Below are positions 1 to 9,500 of a stretch of 64,000 bases of DNA, piece after piece. Under the pieces are notes generated by a model. It saw nothing but the letters and a program-made list of their open reading frames with translations. It was not told where the DNA came from and searched no databases. Positions within the stretch are counted from its first letter, which is position 1; every line of letters starts with the position of its first letter. The position numbers and the translations under genes are program-made. This stretch comes from Micromonospora sp. MH99 (GTDB lineage Bacteria > Actinomycetota > Actinomycetes > Mycobacteriales > Micromonosporaceae), in NCBI RefSeq assembly GCF_021442385.1, contig NZ_MUZA01000003.1, positions 62,001-126,000 of the forward strand, read 5' to 3'.

Positions 1-2
1 AG

Positions 3-74
3 GCGCTCGCCGAGCTGGTCGCTGCCATTGCCCGTGCGATCGAGAAGGGGACGGCGGGCGATGACGACGACTGA
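3..74 (+). CDS. C-terminal end of an unknown upstream protein (partial)
   Basis: A reading frame enters from the left edge and stops at TGA 72-74. The visible tail is 23 residues, an alanine-rich helix ending in four aspartates (reading ALAELVAAIARAIEKGT then AGDDDD). It overlaps the start of the next gene by 14 nt, an arrangement that suggests a translationally coupled operon with the caspase/NTPase gene. The family cannot be named from so little. Genes preceding such conflict NTPases are often small adaptor or effector-associated proteins, but that is only a guess here. Confidence 0.4.
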   Translation, partial: ALAELVAAIARAIEKGTAGDDDD

Positions 75-3000
75 CTTCGGCACCCCCAACGCGCGAGCCG
101 TGCTGATCGCCACCAGCCGCCACCTGCCCGGGAGCGGCCTGAGCGATCTGGAGACGGTGGAGGCGGCGGTGCGGGCGGCCGCCGACTGCCTCGTCAAGCG
201 ATGCGGCCTGTCCACCGACCAGATCGACATCGTGATCGACGAGGGCGTGCGCGAGGTGAGCCGCCGCCTGGACCGGGCCGCGATGAGCGACGGCCCGCTG
301 ATCATCTGGTACGTCGGTCACGGCGTGGTGGGTGCCGTGACCGACGAGGCGGCCCCTCAGCTCTTCCTCGCGACCGCGGACACCACTGCGGAGCCGCGAG
401 AGCTGCCGCGAACGGCACTCCCGTACGCCGAGATCCGGGCAGCGACGACCCGCCGTCGGCTCAGCCGGAACCGCCCCACGCTGATCATTCTCGACTCGTG
501 CTACAGCGGCCGTGCGACAGCGCTTTCGGCCCGCGTCGCCGATGCCGGGTTCAACCTCAGCTCCGTCCAGGGCACGCACGTGATCACCGCCGCAGACGAC
601 GACGTCCAGGCTCTGGTGGGCCGAACCGGTCCGGTTCTCACCACGACGATCGTCGAGATCCTCCGCGACGGCGACACCGACGGGCCGCCCTCGTTCACCG
701 TCAACGGCCTGTTCGAGACTCTGTGCAGGCGGCTCGACAGCCGCAACGCGCCGCCACCTCGGCAGCACAGCCACGATGGCGTCGGCAGCCTGGTCCTCGC
801 CTCCAACCCGCGGTACCGGCATCCCCAGCCGCCGCTGCCCACGCCCGGCGAACCGGAGCCGGGCTGGGACTCTCAGGCCTGCCCCTTCCCCGGCCCCCGA
901 CCAATCGAGCCGCGCGACCGCAGGCTGCTCTTCGGGCGCAACGCGGATATCGAGAAGCTGGTCAACGCCCTGAACGAGCAGTGGGAGCAACCCGGCCCAC
1001 GCGTGATCACCGGCCCGAGCGGCGTCGGCAAGTCGTCGCTGGTGCAGGCCGGGCTCCTTCCGTCGATCAAGGATGGCCTACTCGCTGCGCCGGGCGTCGC
1101 CGGGTGGCCGCAATGGACAATGACACCCGGACGGACGCCCATGACCGCGTGGAGGATGCTGGCCCGCTCCGGACGTGCCGAGACAGGCGACGCCGATGCC
1201 GCCTCGGTCGTCACCGGCCCCCTGGTCCTCGTCGTCGACCAGCTGGAGCAGATCTTCGCGCAGGACGTGGACCCGGACGAGCGAAACGCCTTCCTCGACG
1301 CGGTCACCACTGTCGCGGACCTGCCGGACGTGCTTGTCCTGCTTGTCGTTTCGGCCGACCACATCGGACGCTGCCTGCGGCACCCCACCCTGCGTGCCGC
1401 GTTGGGTCGCATGCTCGTCGTCGACCCGCTGCCGCTCTCCGCACTGCACGACATCGTCGCCGAGCCCGCCCGCATCGCCGGGCTCGGTGTCGAGGAGGGA
1501 CTGATCGCCGCGATCACTGCAGACGCCGACGCGGGCGTCCCGCTGGGCCGCGACGGCACGATAGCCGCCGGTGCTCTGCCGCACATCGCCGGTGCGATCC
1601 ACCGCACCTGGCAGAACCGTGAGGCTGTCGAGGGCGGTTACGTCCTGACGACTGCCGCCTACCGCACCGGCGGCGGCATCCGCGACGCGCTGGGACGGAC
1701 GGCCGAGGAGACCTACGAGAGCCTGACTCCGGTGCAGAAGCTCCTCGCCGAGCGGCTCCTGCTCGACCTGGTGGGCGAGTACGAGACGGCCGGCACCCTG
1801 GCCGAGACCCGGCGGCGGGTGCTGCGCGCCGACCTCGACCGGCCCGACGACCCGCCCGGCGAGCTTGACGAGGTCATCGACGCGTTCGCGGCCCAGCGGT
1901 TACTCGCCCTCGACGGCAGCGCCGAAACCGAGACCGTCGAGCTCGCCCACGAGGCTCTGATCGGCGCGTGGCCACGTCTGCGCACACTGATCGACCGGGA
2001 CCGTGAGTGGTTCCGCCTGCGGTCGCGCATGGATGCCGACGCCGACGAGTACGCCCGGCATCCGAGCCGCGACCGCCTCTATCGCGGCCGGCGGCTGGCC
2101 GCGGTGGAGGACGCGATGGCCGGCACCGGCCACACGCCTGCCGACGTCGGTGAGCGAACGCGCCGCTTCCTGTCGGCCTCACGGCGGCACCGTCGCCTTC
2201 TGCGCTCGATGGTTGCCTTCGTCGCCGTGGTGCTGCTCGCCCTGACCGGAGCCTCGACCGCGCTGGGCGTCATCAACGGCCGCCAACGTGACGACGCCAC
2301 GGCGAAGGCCCTCGCCGCCCGGGCCGAGCAGTTGATGCCCGACGATCCGGCGCTCGGGCGGCAGCTGGCGGTCGCGGGATACGCGGTCGCGCCGAACGCC
2401 GACGCCCGCACGAGCCTGCTGGCGGCGCAGGTCGCGCCGGACGTGACCCGGGTGCGTGACCACCCGCAGCAGTCGTTCTCGTCGGCGAGCTCACCGGATG
2501 GCCGGGTGCTGGCGACGGCCGGGGCCGAGGGCGTGGTGAACGTCTGGGACATGACCAGCCCCCGACAGCCGGTGTTCCGAATCGGACTTCAGAACGCCGG
2601 CCGCGCGGTGCTGAGCGTCGCGGTGAGCCGGGACGGCGCCCAGGTCGCGGCCGGCGACGAGGACGGGCTCGTCCACGTCTGGCGGCTGACCGGCCCGCGG
2701 ACCGCCGCGCCCGTCCACCTGCCGCCGCTCGACCCGAGCGGACGGATCATGGCCGTGGCCTTCGACGACGACGGACGGCGGCTGGCCACCGGAAGCTCGC
2801 GGGGGCGGCTGCTGATCGTGCCGGTCGGTGACGAGGTCGCACCCCCACCCAGGCCGCGGGAGCTGAAGACCGGCATCAACGCGCTCGCGTTCCGCCCCGG
2901 TGGCGACCTCGTGGCCGGGGCACTGGACAGTGGCGACATCGGGATCTGGAGACTCGACAACAGCAGGATCCATGACGCGGCGACGAACGTGCCGCAGCGA

Positions 3001-4404
3001 TTCGGTCTCTCCGCGAAGGCCGTGACCTTCAGCCCCGACGGCGGGCAACTGGCCGTGGCAAGCGCCGCCGGCGACGTACGGCTGTGGTCTGTCACATCGA
3101 CGGATCGTCTCGCGGCGCCTCAGCGGCTGACCGGCGCCCAGGACCCGGTGTACGCCCTCGCGTTCAGTCCCGACTCGACGATGCTGGCCGGTGCCACCAA
3201 CAACGGCCGCGCCCTGGTGTGGCAGCCGACCGTCGGCGACGAGGCGTCGGAGTCGCTGCCCCACTCCGCGTCGGTCCACGGGGTGCGGTTCGCGGCGGAT
3301 GGACGCTCACTCGTCACGAGCGGACAGGACGGCATCCTGCGGGTCTGGAACCGCCCGGGTCGGGACATCGCCACCGGCCAGGCCGGCCCGATCCTGGCGG
3401 CGTTCACCGCCGACGGCCGGGTCGCCGCGACCGGCGGCATGAGCGGCACCGTGCGGCTCTGGAGCATCGGCGGCGACGGCTCGCCAGCACTGACGGCTGA
3501 TCTGCCGAAGGCATACCAGGCGCCGGTACAGCGAATGGCGTTCTCGCCGAGCGGCACGCTGCTCGCGGTACCGGTCGAGAGCGGTGAGGTGGACCTCTGG
3601 GACGTGACACGGCCAGCGAACCCGGTGTTCGTGACGACAGTGCCCGGCACGGCGCAGACATCGGTGAGCTACGCGGTCGCCTTCAGCCCGGACGGAAAGC
3701 TGCTCGCGGTCGGCGGTCAGGCTGAGCCGCCCCCGGAGGACGGGATGAACGGCACCCTGCGCGTCTGGAACATCGTGCAGCCCGGCAAGCCGCTGCTCGT
3801 GGGCAACCACCGCGACCGCCGGGGCGGCGTCGCGGCCCTGAGCTTCAGCGCCGACGGTCGGCTGCTCGCCGCTGGCGGAGGTGACGGAGAAGTCAATCTC
3901 TACCGCGCCGACACCCCCCAGATGCCGCGAGCAGGAACCGTGTCGGGGAACAGGTCGTTCGTCCACGCGGTGCGCTTCGCGCCGGAGGCGCACCGGCTGG
4001 CCGTCGGCGACGAGCGAGGGCGCGTACGCATCGTGGACACCGACCACCCGGACCAGGCACCGGAGCTCTTCGCGGTCGGCAACTCCGTGGTGCTCGACGT
4101 GGCCTGGGTCGGCGACGATCGGGTGGCCGCCGCGGACAACAACAACATGACCTGGATCTGGAAGACCGGCGAAACGACACCGTGGGCCCGCCTGGCGACC
4201 CACGACGGACCCGTCTTCTCGGTAGGCGCCGACCGAGCCGGCCGGACTGTGATCACGGCGGGCGCGGATGGCCGCCTCCAGGTCCTGGACACCGACCCCG
4301 GCAGGGTGCGCGACACCATCTGCCGCGGCGTCGGCATGCCGATGGATGACACCGAGTGGCAACAGATCGAACCCGGCAGCGGCAAGCCCCGCCTCTGCGA
4401 CTAG
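61..4404 (+). CDS. Caspase-like protease / nSTAND-type NTPase / TM / WD40 conflict protein
   Basis: This 1447-residue multidomain protein resembles the STAND-NTPase biological-conflict (defence or programmed-death-like) proteins of actinomycetes. Residues ~10-260 look like a caspase-family (C14) domain, with a His87 in YVGHG and a Cys147 in LDSCYSG forming the expected catalytic dyad. Residues ~290-700 hold an nSTAND-type P-loop NTPase: 'FGR' start, Walker A GPSGVGKSS with Lys324, and Walker B LVLVVDQLEQ with Asp393. One hydrophobic helix lies at ~717-739. From ~795 to the end there are 14 recognisable WD40 units ending in VWD/LWS/VWN-type motifs, enough for two seven-blade propellers. ATG 61 is preferred over a TTG at 28 because AAGGGG precedes it. 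The likely logic is that the propellers sense a ligand, the NTPase oligomerises and the protease is released. This is inference from architecture. Confidence 0.85.
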   Translation: MTTTDFGTPNARAVLIATSRHLPGSGLSDLETVEAAVRAAADCLVKRCGLSTDQIDIVIDEGVREVSRRLDRAAMSDGPLIIWYVGHGVVGAVTDEAAPQLFLATADTTAEPRELPRTALPYAEIRAATTRRRLSRNRPTLIILDSCYSGRATALSARVADAGFNLSSVQGTHVITAADDDVQALVGRTGPVLTTTIVEILRDGDTDGPPSFTVNGLFETLCRRLDSRNAPPPRQHSHDGVGSLVLASNPRYRHPQPPLPTPGEPEPGWDSQACPFPGPRPIEPRDRRLLFGRNADIEKLVNALNEQWEQPGPRVITGPSGVGKSSLVQAGLLPSIKDGLLAAPGVAGWPQWTMTPGRTPMTAWRMLARSGRAETGDADAASVVTGPLVLVVDQLEQIFAQDVDPDERNAFLDAVTTVADLPDVLVLLVVSADHIGRCLRHPTLRAALGRMLVVDPLPLSALHDIVAEPARIAGLGVEEGLIAAITADADAGVPLGRDGTIAAGALPHIAGAIHRTWQNREAVEGGYVLTTAAYRTGGGIRDALGRTAEETYESLTPVQKLLAERLLLDLVGEYETAGTLAETRRRVLRADLDRPDDPPGELDEVIDAFAAQRLLALDGSAETETVELAHEALIGAWPRLRTLIDRDREWFRLRSRMDADADEYARHPSRDRLYRGRRLAAVEDAMAGTGHTPADVGERTRRFLSASRRHRRLLRSMVAFVAVVLLALTGASTALGVINGRQRDDATAKALAARAEQLMPDDPALGRQLAVAGYAVAPNADARTSLLAAQVAPDVTRVRDHPQQSFSSASSPDGRVLATAGAEGVVNVWDMTSPRQPVFRIGLQNAGRAVLSVAVSRDGAQVAAGDEDGLVHVWRLTGPRTAAPVHLPPLDPSGRIMAVAFDDDGRRLATGSSRGRLLIVPVGDEVAPPPRPRELKTGINALAFRPGGDLVAGALDSGDIGIWRLDNSRIHDAATNVPQRFGLSAKAVTFSPDGGQLAVASAAGDVRLWSVTSTDRLAAPQRLTGAQDPVYALAFSPDSTMLAGATNNGRALVWQPTVGDEASESLPHSASVHGVRFAADGRSLVTSGQDGILRVWNRPGRDIATGQAGPILAAFTADGRVAATGGMSGTVRLWSIGGDGSPALTADLPKAYQAPVQRMAFSPSGTLLAVPVESGEVDLWDVTRPANPVFVTTVPGTAQTSVSYAVAFSPDGKLLAVGGQAEPPPEDGMNGTLRVWNIVQPGKPLLVGNHRDRRGGVAALSFSADGRLLAAGGGDGEVNLYRADTPQMPRAGTVSGNRSFVHAVRFAPEAHRLAVGDERGRVRIVDTDHPDQAPELFAVGNSVVLDVAWVGDDRVAAADNNNMTWIWKTGETTPWARLATHDGPVFSVGADRAGRTVITAGADGRLQVLDTDPGRVRDTICRGVGMPMDDTEWQQIEPGSGKPRLCD

Positions 4405-4475
4405 ATCCACTCGATCATGCGTGACCGCGGACAATCCGGTTGTGACGCGGGCCGGTCGTTGCGAGACTCGGTCCC

Positions 4476-5126
4476 GTGCCTGACCCGGACCGTTTCCGCG
4501 CCGCCGTACGCGTCTGGGCGGCCGGCGGCCCGGACGCCGCGACGGCAGCCGACACGGCCCGGGAGTCGGCGGCCGGCCTGCGTACCGTCGTGCTCGTCGA
4601 GGGGGTCAGCGACCAACGCGCCGTGGAGGCGCTGGCCGAACGACGGCACCGCGATCTGGCCGCCGAGGGGATGTGCGTGGTGCCGCTCGGAGGCGCGATG
4701 AGCGTCGGTCGGTACCTGCGGCTCTTCGGCGTGCAGGGCCTCGCCGTGACCGTGCGGGGGCTGTGTGACGAGGCCGAGGAGGGCTTCTTCCGCCGGGGCC
4801 TGGAGCAGGCGGGTTTCGGTGCCGGCCTGAGCCGGTCGGCGATGGAGGCGCTCGGCTTCGGTGTGTGCGTGACCGACCTGGAGGACGAGCTGATCCGCGC
4901 GCTCGGCAGCGACGGCGTCGAGCGGGTCATCGCCGAGCAGGGCGACCTGGCCCGCTTGCGCGTGTTCCAGAACCAGCCCGCCCAGCGCGACCGCTCGGTC
5001 GAGCGGCAACTGAGGCGCTTCCTCGGGACGATGAGTGGCCGCAAGGCCCGCTACGCGGGGGCGCTCGTGCGCGCTCTCGACCCGGGCGCCGTGCCCCGCC
5101 CGCTGGACCTGCTGCTCGCCAATTGA
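4476..5126 (+). CDS. Small stand-alone TOPRIM-domain protein
   Basis: A 216-residue protein starting at GTG. Residues ~35-55 read TVVLVEGVSDQRAVEAL, the glutamate-bearing first motif of TOPRIM domains of the OLD-nuclease kind. A later acidic motif (LCDEAEEGFF, ~residues 90-100) sits where the metal-binding Asp pair is expected. There is no ATPase domain, so this is not a full OLD nuclease. The reaction is unknown; TOPRIM domains carry out metal-dependent nucleotidyl transfer or hydrolysis. It begins 71 nt after the caspase/NTPase gene on the same strand, so a shared function in defence or DNA handling is possible but unproven. Confidence 0.6.
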   Translation: MPDPDRFRAAVRVWAAGGPDAATAADTARESAAGLRTVVLVEGVSDQRAVEALAERRHRDLAAEGMCVVPLGGAMSVGRYLRLFGVQGLAVTVRGLCDEAEEGFFRRGLEQAGFGAGLSRSAMEALGFGVCVTDLEDELIRALGSDGVERVIAEQGDLARLRVFQNQPAQRDRSVERQLRRFLGTMSGRKARYAGALVRALDPGAVPRPLDLLLAN

Positions 5127-5128
5127 CC

Positions 5129-5219
5129 GGCCCGAGCCCGGTAGCCGGCCCGAGCCCGGTAGCCGGCCCGAGCCCGGTAGCCGGCCCGAGCGCGGTTGAC
5201 CGGCCCGACCTCGGTAGCC
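5129..5219 (+). repeat. Five imperfect 18-bp tandem repeats
   Basis: Directly after the TOPRIM stop codon, the unit GGCCCGAGCCCGGTAGCC occurs three times exactly (5129-5146, 5147-5164, 5165-5182). Two degenerate copies follow (5183-5201 and 5202-5219). The unit length is a multiple of three, but no plausible gene reads through it. It is probably a replication-slippage minisatellite in the spacer; GGCC/CCGG parts could also form weak hairpins that stop transcription. Confidence 0.8.
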
Positions 5220-5329
5220 GGCCCCGATCCGGCCGCGCCTGGACGTCGGGGCGGGGTTCTGCCGAGGGCAGATCCGCTCGCGGTGAACAGGAACGCCAAG
5301 CGCCGCAGCCACCCGGCAGGGTGGAGCAC

Positions 5330-6340
5330 ATGAGATTGCTGGTGTTGGGCGGTACGGGTTTCGTGGGCGGCGCGACTGTCGCCGAGGCGGTTCGCCGGGG
5401 CTGGTCGGTGACGGTGTTCAACCGGGGGCTGCACGGGGCGGTCCCGCCGGGCGTACACCGGTTGCGGGGTGACCGGAGCGCGCCGGACGGCCTGGCGGCG
5501 CTCGCGGACGGCGAGTGGGATCTGGTGGTCGACACCTGGGACGGCGCTCCGCGCGCCGCGCGCGACGCTGCCCGTGCCCTGGTCGACTCCGTCGGGCATT
5601 ACACCTACGTGTCCAGCGGCTCGGTGTACGCGGACCCGGTGGTGCCCGGCTCGGACGAGACCGCGCCGGTGGCCGACGCCGACCCGGACGCTGTCGACGG
5701 CGACTACCAGCACCTCAAGGCGGGGGCGGAGCGCGCGGTGCGGGAGGTCTTCGGTGACCGCGCGCTGATCGCCCGGGCCGGGTTGATCCTCGGGCCGGGG
5801 GAGGACATCGGCCGGCTGCCCTGGTGGCTGAGCCGCATGGCGCGGGGCGGCGACGTGCTCGCCCCCGGCCCGGCCGAGCTGCCGATCCAGTGCATCGACG
5901 TACGGGACCTGGCCGGCTGGATGCTGGACCAGGGCGCCCGACGGCGGGGCGGGACGTTCAACGCGGTCAGCCTTCCTGGGCACTCCACAATGGGTGAGCT
6001 GCTCGACGAGTGCGTCGCTGTCACCGGTTCGGACGCCCGGCTGCGCTGGACCGACCCCGAGTCGATCCTCGCCGCCGGGGTGGAGCCGTGGAACGAGCTG
6101 CCGATCTGGTTGCCGCTCGGGCATCCGTACCGCTGGCTGCTGGAGCGGGACACCAGCCGGGCCCACGCGGCGGGGTTGACCTGCCGGCCGGTGGCCGAGA
6201 CGGTGGCGGACACGTGGCGGTGGCTGCGGGAGGTGGGCACGGTCCCTCCGCGCGCCGGCAGGCCCGGCCGCGGTTCGGTCGGCCTGGACCCGGCCCGGGA
6301 GGCCGCGCTGCTCGCCGCCACCGAGCCGGCGGCGAGCTGA
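5330..6340 (+). CDS. NAD(P)-dependent epimerase/dehydratase-like reductase
   Basis: A 336-residue extended short-chain dehydrogenase. The N-terminus reads MRLLVLGGTGFVGG, the GxxGxxG dinucleotide-binding motif of the Rossmann fold. A strand with YVSSGSVYAD follows, then YQHLK, the YxxxK catalytic pair of epimerases. The substrate is unknown; relatives act on nucleotide sugars, and some are atypical RNA-binding or reductase proteins. The ATG at 5330 follows GCAGGGTGGAG, an acceptable ribosome site. It stands alone, with a minisatellite upstream and a ~190-nt gap downstream. Confidence 0.75.
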   Translation: MRLLVLGGTGFVGGATVAEAVRRGWSVTVFNRGLHGAVPPGVHRLRGDRSAPDGLAALADGEWDLVVDTWDGAPRAARDAARALVDSVGHYTYVSSGSVYADPVVPGSDETAPVADADPDAVDGDYQHLKAGAERAVREVFGDRALIARAGLILGPGEDIGRLPWWLSRMARGGDVLAPGPAELPIQCIDVRDLAGWMLDQGARRRGGTFNAVSLPGHSTMGELLDECVAVTGSDARLRWTDPESILAAGVEPWNELPIWLPLGHPYRWLLERDTSRAHAAGLTCRPVAETVADTWRWLREVGTVPPRAGRPGRGSVGLDPAREAALLAATEPAAS

Positions 6341-6528
6341 CCGGCGGTCGCCGGATCGTCCAGGTGGAGGCGGTCGACGGCCCTTCGCCGGTGACGGCGG
6401 GTGCGGCCGCAGTGATCATTGCGGGCTAGTACCCCATTTGTTATCACGGGCGGTAGCGGACATAGACAAACCTGTTAGCCAGTCCTACAGTTCGGCCGAC
6501 TAGTTCTCATCAGCACGGGGGAAACGTG

Positions 6529-9500
6529 ATGACCACTGGCCGCTGGCTGCTGCCTGCCCACCTCAAGAAACGCTCTCTACTCGTCGTCGCAAGCGCGGTC
6601 GCGCTTGTCGGCACATCCGTCGCGGTGCCCGCGCAGGCCGCACCGGCCGCGGCGCCGAAGCCGTCGACAGGCATTTCCGAGGCGGCCGACTCCGCCTCGG
6701 CCTCCGCCGCCGCCCGCCGCTCCGGTGAGCGGGTGGAGGTCGCGTCGGCACGCACCGAACTGACGCAGGTGTTCGCCAACCCGTCCGGGGGCTTCACGGC
6801 AGAACTGGCGGTCGTGCCGCAGCAGGTCAAGCGCCCCGACGGCTCGTGGGCGGTCGTCGACCTCGCGCTCCGTCGGGGTGCGGACGGCTGGCGGCCGACG
6901 GCGTCGGTAGCGGACGTGCGGTTCTCCGACGGTGGCGATGCCGCCGCGGTGGTCCTGTCCCGCAAGGGCCGGTCGTTCTCCCTGTCCTGGCCGGGTGGTC
7001 TACCCCGTCCCTCGGTGTCCGGTGACTCGGCCACCTACGCGGACGTGCTGCCCGGCACGGACCTGGTGCTGCGGGCCACCCGGACCGGGTTCACCCACGT
7101 CCTCGTGGTCAAGACTCCGGAGGCGGCGGCGAACCCGCGTCTGCGGGAACTCCGCTTCGACCTGGGCGGCGACGCCCGTGTGGTGCGGGGTCGGGACGGT
7201 CGTCTGTCGGCGCTCGCCGGCGACGAGGTTCTCGCCGCCGCCGACAGCGCCGTCATGTGGGACTCCCGCGCCGGTGTCGCGCCGTCGGGCCAGCGATCGG
7301 CGACGGCCTCGGCCGGGGACGCCACGTCCGCGGGTGGGTCGTCGTCCGACCTCTCGTCGTCGGCGGCGCCGGGTGACGGAGCGCGCGTCGCGGCCGTCGA
7401 CGTCGACGTCGCCGGCGGTGACCTGGTCCTGCGCCCGGACGCCGCGCTGCTGGCGCCGACCGGCGCCACCTTCCCGGTCTACATCGACCCGGCCTGGTCC
7501 ACCGGCAAGTCGCGGTGGGCGTACTCGACGAACAACAACAGCAACAACACGGACACCTCGGTGGCCCGGGTGGGCCGTGACCCGGACTCCGGCAAGCTGT
7601 ACCGGTCCTACTTCGACTTCCCGTTGACCAGCGTGCGGGGCAAGCACATCGAGTCCGCGTACGTGCAGATGAAGCTGGACCACTCCTGGTCGTGCGGCAA
7701 CACGCCGACCTACATGTACCACTCGGGCGGCATCGCCTCGACCCCGCGTACCAACTGGGCGCCGAAGCTGATCGGCCTGAAGTCCTCGGTCAGCTCACAC
7801 GCCAACGAGGGCTCGGGATGCTCCGACTCGCCGCAGCCGGACATGACCGTCAACTTCCAGGGGTCCGCGGTGACCAGCGTGATCCAGTCCTCCGCGACGA
7901 GCAACGCCACCAACATCACCTTCGGCTTCTGCGCGTGCAGCGCCACTGACGGGTCGGGCGAGTCCACCACCGACCGGTGGAAGAAGTTCTTCCCCGGCAA
8001 CGCCAAGCTGGTGGTCGACTTCGACGCCATCCCGGGCAAGCCGACCAATTTGCAGGCCGCCGGTGTCGCCTGCCCGGTCAACACGACGCTCGTCATCGGC
8101 ACCCTGAAGCCGACGTTCTCCGCGATCTTCCCGGACGCCGACAGCACCCAGGCGCTGTCGACCGGGTACGAGTGGGTCCAGGTGCCCAGCAACGGCGTGA
8201 TCGATGCGTCGACCCCGCGCCGGTCGGCTCCCGCCGGGGCATCCGTCCCCGCCGGAGGCCGATCGACGACTGCTGCCGTGACCGCCAGCGAAGGTGTGAC
8301 GTACGCGTTCCGCGCCAAGGCCACCGACCCTGCCCCGTACAGCCGGACCAGCGTCTGGTCGGACTGGTGCAAGTTCATGGCGGACACCAAGGTCCCGCCG
8401 GTGACCGCGACGCTGACCTCCGGGACAGCGATGCCGGGCAGCACGGCGACCTTCGTGATCAGGTCCACCGACACCACTGTGACGAAATTCCGGTACGGCT
8501 GGGTCGACCCGCCCGTCACCGAGATCGCGGCGAGCAGCGGCACGTGGACGGATCCGCCGAACCCCACTGTCAACGTGAAGCAGGCGACGGTGTCGCTCGT
8601 GGTGCCCAAGTACGGATTGAACACTCTCTTCGTGTCGGCGACCGACGGCGCCGGCAATGTCGGCCACGGTTCGCGGGAGTTCACCGCGCTTCGGCCGGCG
8701 CCCGCGGCGGCCCGCTGGGGTCTGGAGACCTACCCCGGTGTCACGGCGTCGGAGGCGCTCGATGACCGGCAGCAGTCGCCGCCCTCCGGCAGGACCCCGC
8801 TGTCCTCGGGCAGCGTCTCCTGGACCGGTGACCTGCGGCTGATCCGTGGCGAGACCGCCTCCTTCAACGGCACCTCGTCCAACCTGGCCACCTCCGGACC
8901 GGTGGTGGACACCACGAATTCGTTCAGCGTCGCGGGTTGGGTGCGCCTCGGGGCGCTACCCACCACGGCGGACATGGCGGTCGCCGCCCAGGCCGGCACC
9001 AGCACGGTCGGGCTCCAGCTGGGCACCCGGCTGGAGGGTTCCCCGGCGACGCCGCGCTGGTCGTTCATGATGAAGGACAGCGACCTGCAGACCAGTTCCA
9101 CCCGCGCAGCGGTCAGCTCCGCCCTGACAACTGCTGACGTCGGACGGTGGACGCACCTCGCCGGTGTCTACGACAAGACCGCCGGGAAGATCCGGCTCTA
9201 CGTCAACGGCACACTCACCGCCGAGACGGATCGGACCGCGACCGCGTGGAGCGCCGGCGGCCCGTTCAGCCTCGGGCGGGGCTGGGCCTCGGGTGCCCCG
9301 GTGAACTGGCTGAAGGGCAACCTGGCCGACGTGCAGGTGTACGACCGTGTCCTGGTCGACCACGACTTCACCGGTCAGCTCGCCGAAGATCCGGATTCCG
9401 GGGGCTTCGACGAGCCGGGAATGCTGTCGGCGATCAAGGTGGGTGACTGGGGCTTCGGCAACGGCATGGCGTGTTACGTGGAGTCGACGGACCCCACCCT

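Noticed and set aside
5129..5219. A CRISPR array
   Set aside because: The units are contiguous 18-bp tandem repeats without unique spacers, and no cas gene is present.
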